37,622 bases of DNA, taken from the NCBI GenBank assembly GCA_017469845.1, contig JAFUFP010000029.1:1-37622 (forward strand), read 5' to 3'. A program made the position numbers and the translations under genes. How positions within the stretch are numbered: the first letter of the stretch is position 1; the number at the start of each line of letters is the position of its first letter. This document shows positions 23,417 through 31,826 of the stretch, piece after piece. The notes under the pieces are model-generated. The model made no database searches. It was given only the letters and a program-made list of their open reading frames with translations, and was not told the DNA's origin. This DNA is from Bacteroidales bacterium. GTDB taxonomy: Bacteria; Bacteroidota; Bacteroidia; Bacteroidales; UBA932.

Positions 23417-24403
23417 TCAGTCCTGGCCTTCAATCGTGAGGATGTCTCCGTTTTCGTCGTACCTCAGTTCGCATACTTTAAGGCTGCGGAGCCAAGTCCT
23501 GCCTCCCGAAGGAACGCTGTCATGGTGGAAGAGATACCATTTGCCGTTGTATTCCACGATCGAATGGTGGGTCGTCCATCCTACGACGGGAGTGAGGATC
23601 TCACCACGGTAGGTGAATGGACCGTAGGGGTTGTCGCCGACGGCGTAGCAGAGGTGGTGGGTGTCGCCGGTCGAGTAACTGAAGTAATACTTGCCGCCGT
23701 ACTTGTGCATCCAGCTGGCTTCGAAGAAGCGGCGGTGGTTGTCTCCGGCCGTGAGGGGCTTCCCGTTTTCGTCGAGGATGACCACGGGACGGGGCTCTTC
23801 GGCGAACTGAAGCATGTCTTCGGAGAGGAGGGCGACCCTCGGCGGGATCGCCGCCTCATCATCCGAAGGGAATGTGCTGCCGGTGTCCAGGGCCTTGTTG
23901 TCCCTGTAACGCTGCAGCTGGCCTCCCCATATTCCCCCGAAATAGAAATAGTACTTGCCATCTTCTTCAAACACACACACATCGATGGAATAGCTTCCCC
24001 TCATGGGGTCGGGCTGGGGGATGAAGGGGCCTGTGGGGGAGTCTGAAACGGCGACTCCGAAACGGAATATGTCATTTTTGTCCTTCAGCGGGAAATACAT
24101 GTAATACTTTCCGTCCTTCCTCGCCACGTCGCAGTCCCAAAGCTGACGTCCGGCCCAGAGTATGTCCTCCTTCTTCAGGACAATGCCGTGGTCCTTTATC
24201 GGAGAGCTCATCGGATCGTCCCCTTCGAGGGAAAGGACATGGTAGTCCTTCATGTCGAAATGGCTTCCGAAGTCGTCTTCGGGGATTCCGGACTCCCAGT
24301 CATGGGAAGGGTAGATGTAGAGCTTGCCGTCAAATACGTGTACGGAAGGGTCCGCCATATAGTCGGCGGGGAAGAGGTATCGCTTGTTTTCTTTCAGTGC
24401 CAT
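23417..24403 (-). CDS. Cytoplasmic GH43 beta-xylosidase/arabinofuranosidase (328 aa)
   Basis: There is no signal peptide, so this glycosidase works on imported oligosaccharides. GH43 triad: Asp18 in MADPSVHVF, Asp141 in SIDVCVFEEDGK and Glu228 in FFEASWMHKYGGKYYFSYS. The extended segment DTHHLCYAVGDNPYGPFTYRG is typical of GH43 subfamily 1-like xylan enzymes. In the Prevotella bryantii xyn cluster the equivalent gene, xynB, encodes an exo-acting beta-xylosidase. It lies 28 bp after GH10 and 11 bp before GH67, within one operon. Xylose or arabinose release are both possible. Confidence 0.85.
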   Translation of the reverse strand: MALKENKRYLFPADYMADPSVHVFDGKLYIYPSHDWESGIPEDDFGSHFDMKDYHVLSLEGDDPMSSPIKDHGIVLKKEDILWAGRQLWDCDVARKDGKYYMYFPLKDKNDIFRFGVAVSDSPTGPFIPQPDPMRGSYSIDVCVFEEDGKYYFYFGGIWGGQLQRYRDNKALDTGSTFPSDDEAAIPPRVALLSEDMLQFAEEPRPVVILDENGKPLTAGDNHRRFFEASWMHKYGGKYYFSYSTGDTHHLCYAVGDNPYGPFTYRGEILTPVVGWTTHHSIVEYNGKWYLFHHDSVPSGGRTWLRSLKVCELRYDENGDILTIEGQD

Positions 24404-24431
24404 ATGTCTTATGTGTTTTGTCTTTCTTGTG

Positions 24432-25544
24432 TTATTCGCTTATGGTGAAATGTTTCACTACGTCCTTCGGGGTAAGGTCGTCATTGAAAAGAAGGGGATA
24501 GTCCCTCCTTCTGGGAGTGCTTTTCCAACTGGAGGAATCGTTGAGCCCCCAGATGTTGACCCTTCGGATTATGTCGGAGTTGCGCCTGAACATGGAGAAG
24601 AAGTCCTCGACTCTTTTGTTCCACTGGGCGGATATCTCCTCGGGAAGAGCGTCGGGATATGGGTTCAGCATGTTTTCCGGGGCGATTCCGAGACTCTGTG
24701 CGAGGGTGGCAACGTCGGCGCTAGAAGTGATGGTCGGAAGAGCCGACATGTCCCATTCGGTGATGCAGATGCCGACGCCCATGTCAGCCACTTCCCTCAT
24801 GTATTTCTCGAAAATGTCGATGTCCGGGTAATCCATTCCCATGTGTCCCTGGAAGCCTACGGCGTCGATCCTGAGGCCCCTGTCCTTGAGCATCCCGACA
24901 AGTTCCAGGACCCTGCGGTGCCTTCCCTCGTGGTGCATCCCGTAATCGTTGTAGTAAAGTTCGCAGTCGGGGTCCGCCTCATGGGCGTACTGGAAAGCGA
25001 GGGGGATGTACTCTTCTCCGAGGATGCGGTAGAAGGGACTCTGTCTCCAGCTTCCGTCATCTTCTATCGCCTCGTTCACGACGTCCCATCCCTTGATCCT
25101 TCCCTTGTAACGGGTCATGACCGTCGTTATGTGCTCCTTCATCCTCTGTTTGAGGACTTCGGGGGAGACGTCGTTCCCGTTTTCGTCGACGGCGAACCAG
25201 GGTGAAAGCTGCGAATGCCAGATGAGGACATGGCCGTAGGGGGTTATGCCCCTTTCGGTGCAGAAGTCGACGTACTTGTCGGCCAGTTCCCAGTCGTAGG
25301 TGTCCTCCTCCGGGTGGATGGCTTCGCTCTTGAGGCAGTTTTCGGGCTCGGCGGCATTGAAATGCAGCCGTATCACCGAATCGGTCGCCGAGTCGAGCGC
25401 GCGGATCTGACCTTCATTCAGGGCGACTCCAACGAGGAAGTCTTCCCCGAAAGCGTCCTTGAGTCCCGCAGGGGAGTTCTCCTTCCGGCCGCATGAAATG
25501 GCCAGAAGGAGAACGAGCATTGCAAAAAAAGGTTTTCTCATCAA
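24432..25544 (-). CDS. GH10 endo-beta-1,4-xylanase lipoprotein (370 aa)
   Basis: This retaining endoxylanase cuts the xylan main chain. A lipoprotein signal ends at Cys18 (LLLAISC), so the enzyme is membrane-anchored. Active-site motifs are complete: HVLIWHSQLSPWF (105-117), acid/base Glu158 in WDVVNEAIED and nucleophile Glu263 in ITEWD, where many GH10 enzymes read TELD. The length is that of a single catalytic domain, with no inserted carbohydrate-binding module. It follows the GPH transporter gene by 9 bp. It corresponds to xynA of the Prevotella bryantii cluster by type and neighbourhood. Confidence 0.92.
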   Translation of the reverse strand: MMRKPFFAMLVLLLAISCGRKENSPAGLKDAFGEDFLVGVALNEGQIRALDSATDSVIRLHFNAAEPENCLKSEAIHPEEDTYDWELADKYVDFCTERGITPYGHVLIWHSQLSPWFAVDENGNDVSPEVLKQRMKEHITTVMTRYKGRIKGWDVVNEAIEDDGSWRQSPFYRILGEEYIPLAFQYAHEADPDCELYYNDYGMHHEGRHRRVLELVGMLKDRGLRIDAVGFQGHMGMDYPDIDIFEKYMREVADMGVGICITEWDMSALPTITSSADVATLAQSLGIAPENMLNPYPDALPEEISAQWNKRVEDFFSMFRRNSDIIRRVNIWGLNDSSSWKSTPRRRDYPLLFNDDLTPKDVVKHFTISE

Positions 25545-25553
25545 AAGGTGATT

Positions 25554-26972
25554 CTATTTGTCGAGATGTCTTTCGCTTATGGCTTTGTTGATCTCGTCCA
25601 TGCGTTCGTCGCTGAGTTCGTACTTGCTGATGATCCACATGGCGAGGGCAAGGAGTATGGCGGGGATGATGCACACCAGCCAGAGGATACCCTGCTCGGC
25701 GAGAGGGGACTGGACCTTTAGGTCGGCGTTGAATCCCACAGCCGCGAGAACGAGTCCGGGAACCACTCCTCCGAGGGCCATACCGGCTTTGTAGAAGATT
25801 CCGGTGAGGGCGTTGACGATTCCGGCGATCCTTCTTCCGGTGGTGAATTCACCGTAAGCCACGACTTCGGGGACGAGTGCCCACATGTAACCGGTGGCGA
25901 CGATGACTCCGGTGGACTTTATGAACTGTGCGGCATAGACGATCCACATCTGGCTCTTCAAGGAAGGTATCACCGACACCAGATACAGGAGCGCCATACC
26001 GAGGATGGCGGTGGAAAGGAAGATGTAGAACATTCCCTTCTTTCCGACCTTGCGCTTGATGGCGGGGACGAGCGGCATGAAGATGAATGCCGGGATCGAT
26101 CCCAGTCCCATGAATGTCGAAAGCTGTCCGGTGGTGGCTTCCATGTTGTAAGTCATGTAGTAGGATCCTGCGGCGTTTCCGACGGACATCATCGCGAAGG
26201 CGGTGATGAAGAAGAACGCCAGGACCCTCAACGGCCGGTTCCTCACGAACTCCATCCAAAGGTCGCTGACCTTCACGTTCGAAGCCTCCTTTTCGTCCAT
26301 CACGACCCTTTCCTTGGTCTGGGTGAAACAGAAGATGAGAAGGGCCAATCCGGCAAGGGCGTATATCGTCATTGTGGTGAACCATGCGGGAGCGGCTTCA
26401 GGAGTGTTGATGACGGCTTCTCCGGCGGCATCCTTCGGGGCGAAAAGCGCTATCACTATGGGAATTCCCATGGAGACGGCGAGACCTCCGAGGTTGGCCA
26501 TGAACATCCTGACGGACGTGAGGACGGTGATTTCGTCAGTGTCCCTCGTTAGGGAGGAGTTGAGCGCTCCGTAGGGGACGTTGACGAGGGTGTAGCACAT
26601 CGAAAGGCCCACGTAGGTGATGTAGGCGTAAAGGAGGGATCCGCTGAATCCGTTCCAGAAGCACAGTATCGCCAGACCTGTAAGGGGTATTCCGCCCAGA
26701 ATCAGGTATGCGCGGTATTTGCCCAGGCGGGGGCTCTTCTTGTCCACGAATGTCCCGACGACCGGATCCCAGACCACGTCCACTAGTCTTACGATCAGGA
26801 ACATCACGGCGGCCGCTGCGGGATTGAGGCCGAATACGTTGGTGTAGAAGAAAAGTAGCCACATGCTGACCGTCTGGTAGATCAGGTTCTGGGCCAGGTC
26901 TCCGGACCCGAACCCTATCCTCTGCATCCAGGACAGCTTGTAGTAGCCGTTAGCTTCATTGTTGGTTGCCAT
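25554..26972 (-). CDS. GPH-family sugar:cation symporter (472 aa)
   Basis: An inner-membrane transporter with about 12 hydrophobic segments. The motif LVDVVWDPVVGTFVDKKSP and the RLGKYRAYL loop after helix 2 are characteristic of glycoside-pentoside-hexuronide symporters (MelB/XynP type). Placed between an acetylesterase and the GH10 gene, it most likely imports xylo-oligosaccharides or aldouronic acids together with a cation. It is the counterpart of xynD in Prevotella xylan clusters. It is 41 bp downstream of the esterase gene and 9 bp upstream of GH10. No outer-membrane SusC/SusD transporter is encoded nearby. Confidence 0.88.
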   Translation of the reverse strand: MATNNEANGYYKLSWMQRIGFGSGDLAQNLIYQTVSMWLLFFYTNVFGLNPAAAAVMFLIVRLVDVVWDPVVGTFVDKKSPRLGKYRAYLILGGIPLTGLAILCFWNGFSGSLLYAYITYVGLSMCYTLVNVPYGALNSSLTRDTDEITVLTSVRMFMANLGGLAVSMGIPIVIALFAPKDAAGEAVINTPEAAPAWFTTMTIYALAGLALLIFCFTQTKERVVMDEKEASNVKVSDLWMEFVRNRPLRVLAFFFITAFAMMSVGNAAGSYYMTYNMEATTGQLSTFMGLGSIPAFIFMPLVPAIKRKVGKKGMFYIFLSTAILGMALLYLVSVIPSLKSQMWIVYAAQFIKSTGVIVATGYMWALVPEVVAYGEFTTGRRIAGIVNALTGIFYKAGMALGGVVPGLVLAAVGFNADLKVQSPLAEQGILWLVCIIPAILLALAMWIISKYELSDERMDEINKAISERHLDK

Positions 26973-27013
26973 ATCTGAGGTATGTTTTAGTTTCTTTGGG
27001 TGTTGTCGGTGAT

Positions 27014-28600
27014 TTATTTGCGGGAGTCAAGGATGACCTTTACGGCCCTTTCGCCCACGGTCTTCTTGTCCTGCGGGTGGATGTCGTTCCATTCCCCGAG
27101 GTCGGCGTTGGGAACCACGTGAGCTCCCTCAACCTTTTCGGCGGTACGCCTCTGCTCCTTCTGGACCCTGTTCCATCCGAAATCGTTGTCGGTGAGCTCG
27201 GAGTGCTCGAATGCGGCGAGCTCTATGATGTAGAAGGGAAGGTCGGGTGAGGAGAAGGTTTCCCTCCACTGTCCGATCATCGAAGTGAGAAGGTTCCCGT
27301 AATCCGCTGCGTTCCAGGTGTTGCTTTCTCCCTGGTACCACATCGCTCCGCCGATGGTGTAGTTCTTGAGCGGGGCTATCATTCCGTTGTACAGGCCGGA
27401 AGCCTTGTAGTGGAGGAAGATCTCACCGGGGCGGGCGGGCATTCTCTTGCCGTCCTTGTGCTCCCATCCCTGGAGGAGGGATACCGTTCCGGCGGGAGTT
27501 TCGAGGCTGTATTCCTTGTCACGGACAAAGCTTGCGGGATTGCCGCCGCAGGCGTACAGGTGGATTTCGATGAGGTTGTCACCTTCCTTGAGGACTCCTT
27601 CGGGAACGGAGTAGTTCCTCGGAGGGTACATGTAGGTGGTGTTGCCCACGTATTTGCCGTTTATGAAGGTGGAGTCGGCGTCGACCATCGCTCCGAGGTG
27701 GAGAATGGCCGTTCCCTTGGCCTGCTCGGCAGATAGGCGTACGGTCTTTCTCAGAAGATGGCTTCCGTAGACGTTCTCACCCTTTCTGTCCTTGGCCCAG
27801 GAAGTGTCGAAGATATTGACCTTCGACCATTTTGCGGCCTTGTTTTCGGGAAGGGCGTTGTGGCGGTTCTGCCAATCGGAATAAAGGGTCGCGTTATGGT
27901 GGAGGACAGAGTCCATCCAATGCTTGTCGCGGCACTCGGCGAGTTCCTTGAGGGCGTAGTCCGGAAGGATCTCTTCTCCCATCCATGCTTCGATGGGGGA
28001 GCCGCCTACCGCGGAATTTATCATACCGACGGGAACTCCGGTCTTTTCATGGAGTGCCTTGGCCGTGAAGAAGGCGACAGCGCCCCATTCCTGGATGGCC
28101 TGCTCGGAAGAAGCCTTTTCCCATTTCCCGTCAAGTTCTTTCATGGGGCCGTCGAAGTCATACTGCCTCTTCACCCCGAAATATCTTATGTTGTCATCTG
28201 AGAAGCCCTTTATGTCATCCGCCACGGCATCGAGGCATCTGCGTACGGGAAGCTCCATGTTCGACTGCCCGGAGCAGAGGAACACTTCACCGACGAGGAT
28301 GTCGCTGACCGTCTTGTCACCGATCGTCATCGTGAAGGGACCGCCTGAAGGGGAAGACGGCAGAACCGCCACGAAAAGGGAGTCCTCTCCGGCTTTCGCC
28401 GTCACGGTTTTTCCCTGCCATTTCACTTTGACGCTCGATCCGGGCTGTGCCCATCCCCATACTTTTGCGGGGGAGTCCATCTGGAGGACCATCCCGTCAC
28501 TTATGGATGAGGGGAGTCTTACCTGCGCATCTTTCTCGCAGGAACCCAGGACGAGAAATGCCGTCAGGAGGATGATCGGATTTGTTTTCCGTGTTTTCAT
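27014..28600 (-). CDS. SGNH carbohydrate acetylesterase, sialate O-acetylesterase type, lipoprotein (528 aa)
   Basis: A lipoprotein signal ends at Cys21 (FLVLGSC). The SGNH nucleophile is Ser113 in CSGQSNMELP. The WYQGESN block appears near residue 438, and the Asp/His pair lies at the C-terminus (WNDIHPQDK). An inserted beta-rich region in the middle is normal for this family. Although named for sialate, these enzymes in xylan clusters (xynE type in Prevotella) deacetylate xylan or its oligosaccharides, and that role fits here. It is first in the five-gene operon running to GH67, behind its own promoter. Confidence 0.85.
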   Translation of the reverse strand: MKTRKTNPIILLTAFLVLGSCEKDAQVRLPSSISDGMVLQMDSPAKVWGWAQPGSSVKVKWQGKTVTAKAGEDSLFVAVLPSSPSGGPFTMTIGDKTVSDILVGEVFLCSGQSNMELPVRRCLDAVADDIKGFSDDNIRYFGVKRQYDFDGPMKELDGKWEKASSEQAIQEWGAVAFFTAKALHEKTGVPVGMINSAVGGSPIEAWMGEEILPDYALKELAECRDKHWMDSVLHHNATLYSDWQNRHNALPENKAAKWSKVNIFDTSWAKDRKGENVYGSHLLRKTVRLSAEQAKGTAILHLGAMVDADSTFINGKYVGNTTYMYPPRNYSVPEGVLKEGDNLIEIHLYACGGNPASFVRDKEYSLETPAGTVSLLQGWEHKDGKRMPARPGEIFLHYKASGLYNGMIAPLKNYTIGGAMWYQGESNTWNAADYGNLLTSMIGQWRETFSSPDLPFYIIELAAFEHSELTDNDFGWNRVQKEQRRTAEKVEGAHVVPNADLGEWNDIHPQDKKTVGERAVKVILDSRK

Positions 28601-28643
28601 TGCTTTACGTATTAAACGTCGATGCGGACCATTCCGCTAAGTA

Positions 28644-28651
28644 CAAAGTTA
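28644..28651 (-). promoter_or_regulatory. -7 box of the acetylesterase-GPH-GH10-GH43-GH67 operon
   Basis: On the minus strand TAACTTTG matches TAnnTTTG, 44 bp before the start codon. A hairpin (CCCCC-TAAA-GGGGG at 28662-28675) covers the place where a -33 box would be, and no TTTG is seen. This may mean an activator is needed. The 13-mer around the box recurs at the GH26 promoter. Confidence 0.5.
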
Positions 28652-28661
28652 CTGCTAAGAC

Positions 28662-28675
28662 CCCCCTAAAGGGGG
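28662..28675. repeat. Short C/G palindrome at the xylan operon promoter
   Basis: CCCCC and GGGGG flank a TAAA loop 10 bp upstream of the -7 box. A near copy, CCCCTTTAGGAGGGG, occurs near 35996 upstream of the GH30 operon. Confidence 0.5.
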
Positions 28676-28810
28676 CTACGGAGCATTCAATAACTACCAT
28701 TTTTGTGTCAAATCTTTCGAAATTGCGTCTAAAACTTCAATATTTGAGACATTGTGCTGTTTCATTCTGTTGAAATATGGTGTTTTGGCCTTTTTGGAGG
28801 CATTTCCCCC

Positions 28811-28855
28811 GAAAAACCGCAAGGCGGGCACCGCCTTTGAGCAGTGTCCGCCTTG
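28811..28855 (-). terminator. Intrinsic terminator after uxuB
   Basis: Bases 28820-28831 pair with 28844-28855 over 12 bp with one G-U. On the minus strand the stem is followed by CGGTTTTT. It lies 32 bp after the uxuB stop and closes the uxuA-uxuB operon. Confidence 0.75.
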
Positions 28856-28887
28856 TAGGGGAAAGTCTCCCTTCGGAATGGGGAGTA

Positions 28888-30474
28888 TTATCTTGCGACT
28901 GTGTACTTGTGGAGGGTCGCCCTAACCGCCCCGGCGCCTTGGAACAGTTCCTTCACCATGCCTTCGATCTTCTCACCGAGTCCGGCCTCATAGAGGTCAA
29001 GACCGAAGATGTCCTTGCGGCTGTAGAGCTTCTTTAGGCAGGAGTAGTCCTGGTCGGGCTTTCCGACTTCCAGAGGGGCGACGATCTCCTGAAGCTCGGC
29101 GAGCATCGGGTCGGGGGAGGGAGTGAACGGAGTGCCGTCGTCCATTGTACCCTTGAGGTAACGGGCGTAACCGGCGAGGGTTAGGGGGATGAGGACGAGA
29201 TTGCTCATGTCGAGACCGCGGGAGAGGTACTTCTTGATCGTTTCTCCGAAGCGGATCGAGAGCTTCTGGGACGTGTCGGAAGCTATCCTCTGGGGAGCGT
29301 CGGGCATGAACGGGTTGGGAAGACGGCGGCCGATGACGGCTCCGATGAACTCGTAGGGGTTGAGGATTCCGGGATCGGTCACAACCGGCATCGCCTCGAT
29401 GTAACCTATCTTCTGGATGAACGCCCTTATGTCCTGATCGGCCATCTCCGCGCTTATGAGGGTATAACCGAGAAGACATCCGTAAATGCTCATCGCCGTG
29501 TGGAGGGGATTGAGGCAGGTGGTGACTTTCATCGTCTCGACCTTGTCGACGGTCTCCCTGGTGGTGTAGATGGCTCCACCGAGGTCCAGGGGAGGACGGC
29601 CGTTTGTGTAATTGTCTTCGATGACCAGATACTGTACCTCTTCGGCGTTCACGAATGGAGCCGTGAAGGTGTGTTTTTCGGTCTCGATGTAGCCGTTGTC
29701 CTCGAATCCGTCCTCCGCTAGCAGTTCCTTCACCTTCACGTGGGGCCTCGGGGTTATCTTGTCGATCATCGACCAGGGGAAGGTGATCTTCTTGCAGTCT
29801 TTGAGGTAGGAAAGGAATCCTTCCGGAACAAGACCGTCCTTGACCCACCTTTCGGCATATGCGAAAACTCCGGCCTTGACTTTGTCCCCGTTGTGGGAAC
29901 AGTTGTCCATGCTCTGGACCGTCAGGGGAAGTTCACCGGCATTGTACCTTTCAAGAAGAAGGAGGGCAACTTTTCCCATAGCGAAAACGGGGCTTAGACC
30001 CCTGTCCAGATCCGAGGGGGGAACTCCGTATCCTTTTTCGGTGATCGTGAACGATATCATCTGGAGTGAAGGGGCACGGAAAATCTCCTTCAGACGCTCC
30101 CAGTCCTCGAGACCGTAGTCGGCCTTCAGGGCTTCAGTCACGGATGCGATGACCTTTTTCTCTATGGAGCCGGTTGACTGGAGGCTTACGGCGAGGGAGA
30201 GGTTGTCGTAGGGGGCGTAGGCCTTGTCGATCACTTCGAAATCGAAGGTCTCGGCCACGATCACGCCACGGTCGTATTTGCCGGTATTGAGGGCGTCATT
30301 GAGGATGGCGGCAGGGAAGGCCCTGAAGATGTTGCCTCCTCCGAAATGTACCCATGTGGGATTGTCGTGGGTCTTCCGTCTTATTTCCGCTATGTCGTAC
30401 TGGGGCAGAATGTAGCCTTTCTCTTTCCAAGGTGAGGGATTGAACCCTTCTTTCAGTATATCGGTGAGTTTCAT
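28888..30474 (-). CDS. uxuB: Fructuronate reductase / mannitol dehydrogenase family (528 aa)
   Basis: UxuB reduces D-fructuronate to D-mannonate with NADH (written here in the catabolic direction) in the glucuronate pathway. The nucleotide-binding WVHFGGGNIFRAF segment lies near residues 41-53. The family motifs VQSMDNCSHNGDK (near 162) and TTCLNPLHTAMS (near 318) are present. The protein is cytoplasmic and longer than Escherichia coli UxuB (486), as in other Bacteroidota. It follows uxuA by 15 bp and is followed by a terminator. Together with the alpha-glucuronidases nearby it accounts for the fate of the released glucuronate. The isomerase UxaC is not in the window. Confidence 0.87.
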   Translation of the reverse strand: MKLTDILKEGFNPSPWKEKGYILPQYDIAEIRRKTHDNPTWVHFGGGNIFRAFPAAILNDALNTGKYDRGVIVAETFDFEVIDKAYAPYDNLSLAVSLQSTGSIEKKVIASVTEALKADYGLEDWERLKEIFRAPSLQMISFTITEKGYGVPPSDLDRGLSPVFAMGKVALLLLERYNAGELPLTVQSMDNCSHNGDKVKAGVFAYAERWVKDGLVPEGFLSYLKDCKKITFPWSMIDKITPRPHVKVKELLAEDGFEDNGYIETEKHTFTAPFVNAEEVQYLVIEDNYTNGRPPLDLGGAIYTTRETVDKVETMKVTTCLNPLHTAMSIYGCLLGYTLISAEMADQDIRAFIQKIGYIEAMPVVTDPGILNPYEFIGAVIGRRLPNPFMPDAPQRIASDTSQKLSIRFGETIKKYLSRGLDMSNLVLIPLTLAGYARYLKGTMDDGTPFTPSPDPMLAELQEIVAPLEVGKPDQDYSCLKKLYSRKDIFGLDLYEAGLGEKIEGMVKELFQGAGAVRATLHKYTVAR

Positions 30475-30489
30475 TTGCGTACAATTGTC

Positions 30490-31722
30490 TTAGTCAAAGA
30501 ATCCGGGTTGCTTGTACTGGATGCCGAGTTCACGGTCGACGGTCGCGATGATGCCCTGGACCTGTCCCATGGCGAACATCCTTCCGATGAAGGAGTATCC
30601 GGCGTTGTAGCCCTTGTCGGCGTCGTCGAGCATGGTCATTCCGTGGTCAACCCTCATGGGGAGTGAGGGGTTCTCCTTCTCGAAGATCCTCACAAGTTCG
30701 ACGATGTCCGCCCTTCCGCCAAGGTGTGAAGCCTCGGTGAAGTCTCCGCTGGGGAAGATATGGCAGGAGCGCAGGTGAACGAAGTGTGTCCTGGATGCGA
30801 ATTCCCTCGCCAGGGCGGTGACGTTGTTGTAAGCTCCGGCCGAAAGGGATCCGGCGCAGAACGTCAGGCCGTTGTGCTTGTTCGGAACGGCGTCAAGGAA
30901 CCAGCGGATGTCTTCTTCGGTGCGGACAATCCTGGGAAGGCCGAGTATCTCGATCGGCGGATCGTCGGGATGGACGCACATGTTCATGTCGCATTCGTCG
31001 CATACCGGCATTATCGCCTCCAGGAAGTACTTCATATTGGCCCTCAGGGCGGCCTTGTCTATGCCTTTGTATAGGGAGAGGAACTCCCTGAACTTCTGGA
31101 TCGGAGCCTCGTCACCTTCGGAGAAGTTGCCGCTCACGAATCCCTGCGTCTTTATGACGATGTTCTCCACAAGGGCGTGGTCCTTCTCGGGGGTCATTGT
31201 CTTCGCCAGGGCGTCGGCTTCCTCCAGGACGTTCCTTCCCACCCCGTATCCTTCGGGGAAAGTGAAGGAAGCCCATTCCTCACGGGCGCCTTCCCTTTTG
31301 AGTATATATATGTCGAAGTATGCGAATTCAGCGTAATTGAAGTACAGGTTCGTGGTGCCGTTGGGGTTGGGGTGGCTCAGGTCAGTCCTCGCCCAATCCA
31401 GAACCGGCATGAAGTTGTAGCAGATGCAGTGGATCCCTTCAGCGGAAAGGTTGCGGAGGGACTGTTTGTACACTTCGATCTGATGGTCTCTGTCGGGACC
31501 GCCGTACTTGATGGTCTCAACGACGGGGAGGGACTCGACGACGCTCCACCTCATGCCGTAGCTTTCGATGTATTCCCTCAGATCACGGATCTTTTCCCTT
31601 GTCCAAACTTCTCCGAGAGGAACGTCATGAAGGGCGGTGACTATTCCCTCGACTCCAATCTGCTTCAGCATGGAAAGAGTTATCTTGTCTTTCTTGCCGA
31701 ACCATCTCCAGGTCTTTTCCAT
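30490..31722 (-). CDS. uxuA: Mannonate dehydratase (410 aa)
   Basis: UxuA dehydrates D-mannonate to 2-keto-3-deoxygluconate. The N-terminus MEKTWRWFGKKDKITLSMLK matches UxuA closely, so the start at 31722 is chosen; the in-frame ATG at 31776 lies inside the operator palindrome, upstream of the predicted transcript start. Metal-binding features include the MNMCVHPDDPP block near residue 225 and HLRSCH near 315, and GLTFCAGSLSAG lies between them. It is cytoplasmic. It is first in the uxuA-uxuB operon, under a promoter whose spacer holds a 16-bp palindrome. Confidence 0.92.
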   Translation of the reverse strand: MEKTWRWFGKKDKITLSMLKQIGVEGIVTALHDVPLGEVWTREKIRDLREYIESYGMRWSVVESLPVVETIKYGGPDRDHQIEVYKQSLRNLSAEGIHCICYNFMPVLDWARTDLSHPNPNGTTNLYFNYAEFAYFDIYILKREGAREEWASFTFPEGYGVGRNVLEEADALAKTMTPEKDHALVENIVIKTQGFVSGNFSEGDEAPIQKFREFLSLYKGIDKAALRANMKYFLEAIMPVCDECDMNMCVHPDDPPIEILGLPRIVRTEEDIRWFLDAVPNKHNGLTFCAGSLSAGAYNNVTALAREFASRTHFVHLRSCHIFPSGDFTEASHLGGRADIVELVRIFEKENPSLPMRVDHGMTMLDDADKGYNAGYSFIGRMFAMGQVQGIIATVDRELGIQYKQPGFFD

Positions 31723-31755
31723 AAACTCAGTTTTTTGTTGATGTGGTTTTCTGTG

Positions 31756-31788
31756 CAAATTTCCGTGCACGTGCACGGCCTTTGCAAA
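31756..31788 (-). promoter_or_regulatory. uxuAB promoter with an operator palindrome in its spacer
   Basis: On the minus strand TTTG (31785-31788) and GAAATTTG (31756-31763, one mismatch to TAnnTTTG) are 21 bp apart. The perfect 16-bp palindrome CCGTGCACGTGCACGG (31763-31778) fills most of the spacer. An even palindrome with a central CG is typical of LacI-family operators (inference); GntR-type regulators are the alternative. No regulator gene of either kind is in the window. Confidence 0.6.
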
Positions 31789-31826
31789 AGTCCGAATAAT
31801 TATCGAAAAATCAAAGTTTTTTGAGC

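Noticed and set aside
24384..25205. Plus-strand ORF of 273 codons
   Set aside because: It is antisense to the GH10 gene, whose active-site motifs are intact; long antisense frames are common in this GC-biased coding DNA.
28997..29848. Minus-strand ORF of 283 codons
   Set aside because: Out-of-frame shadow of uxuB, very rich in Arg, Ser and Pro, with no recognisable domain.
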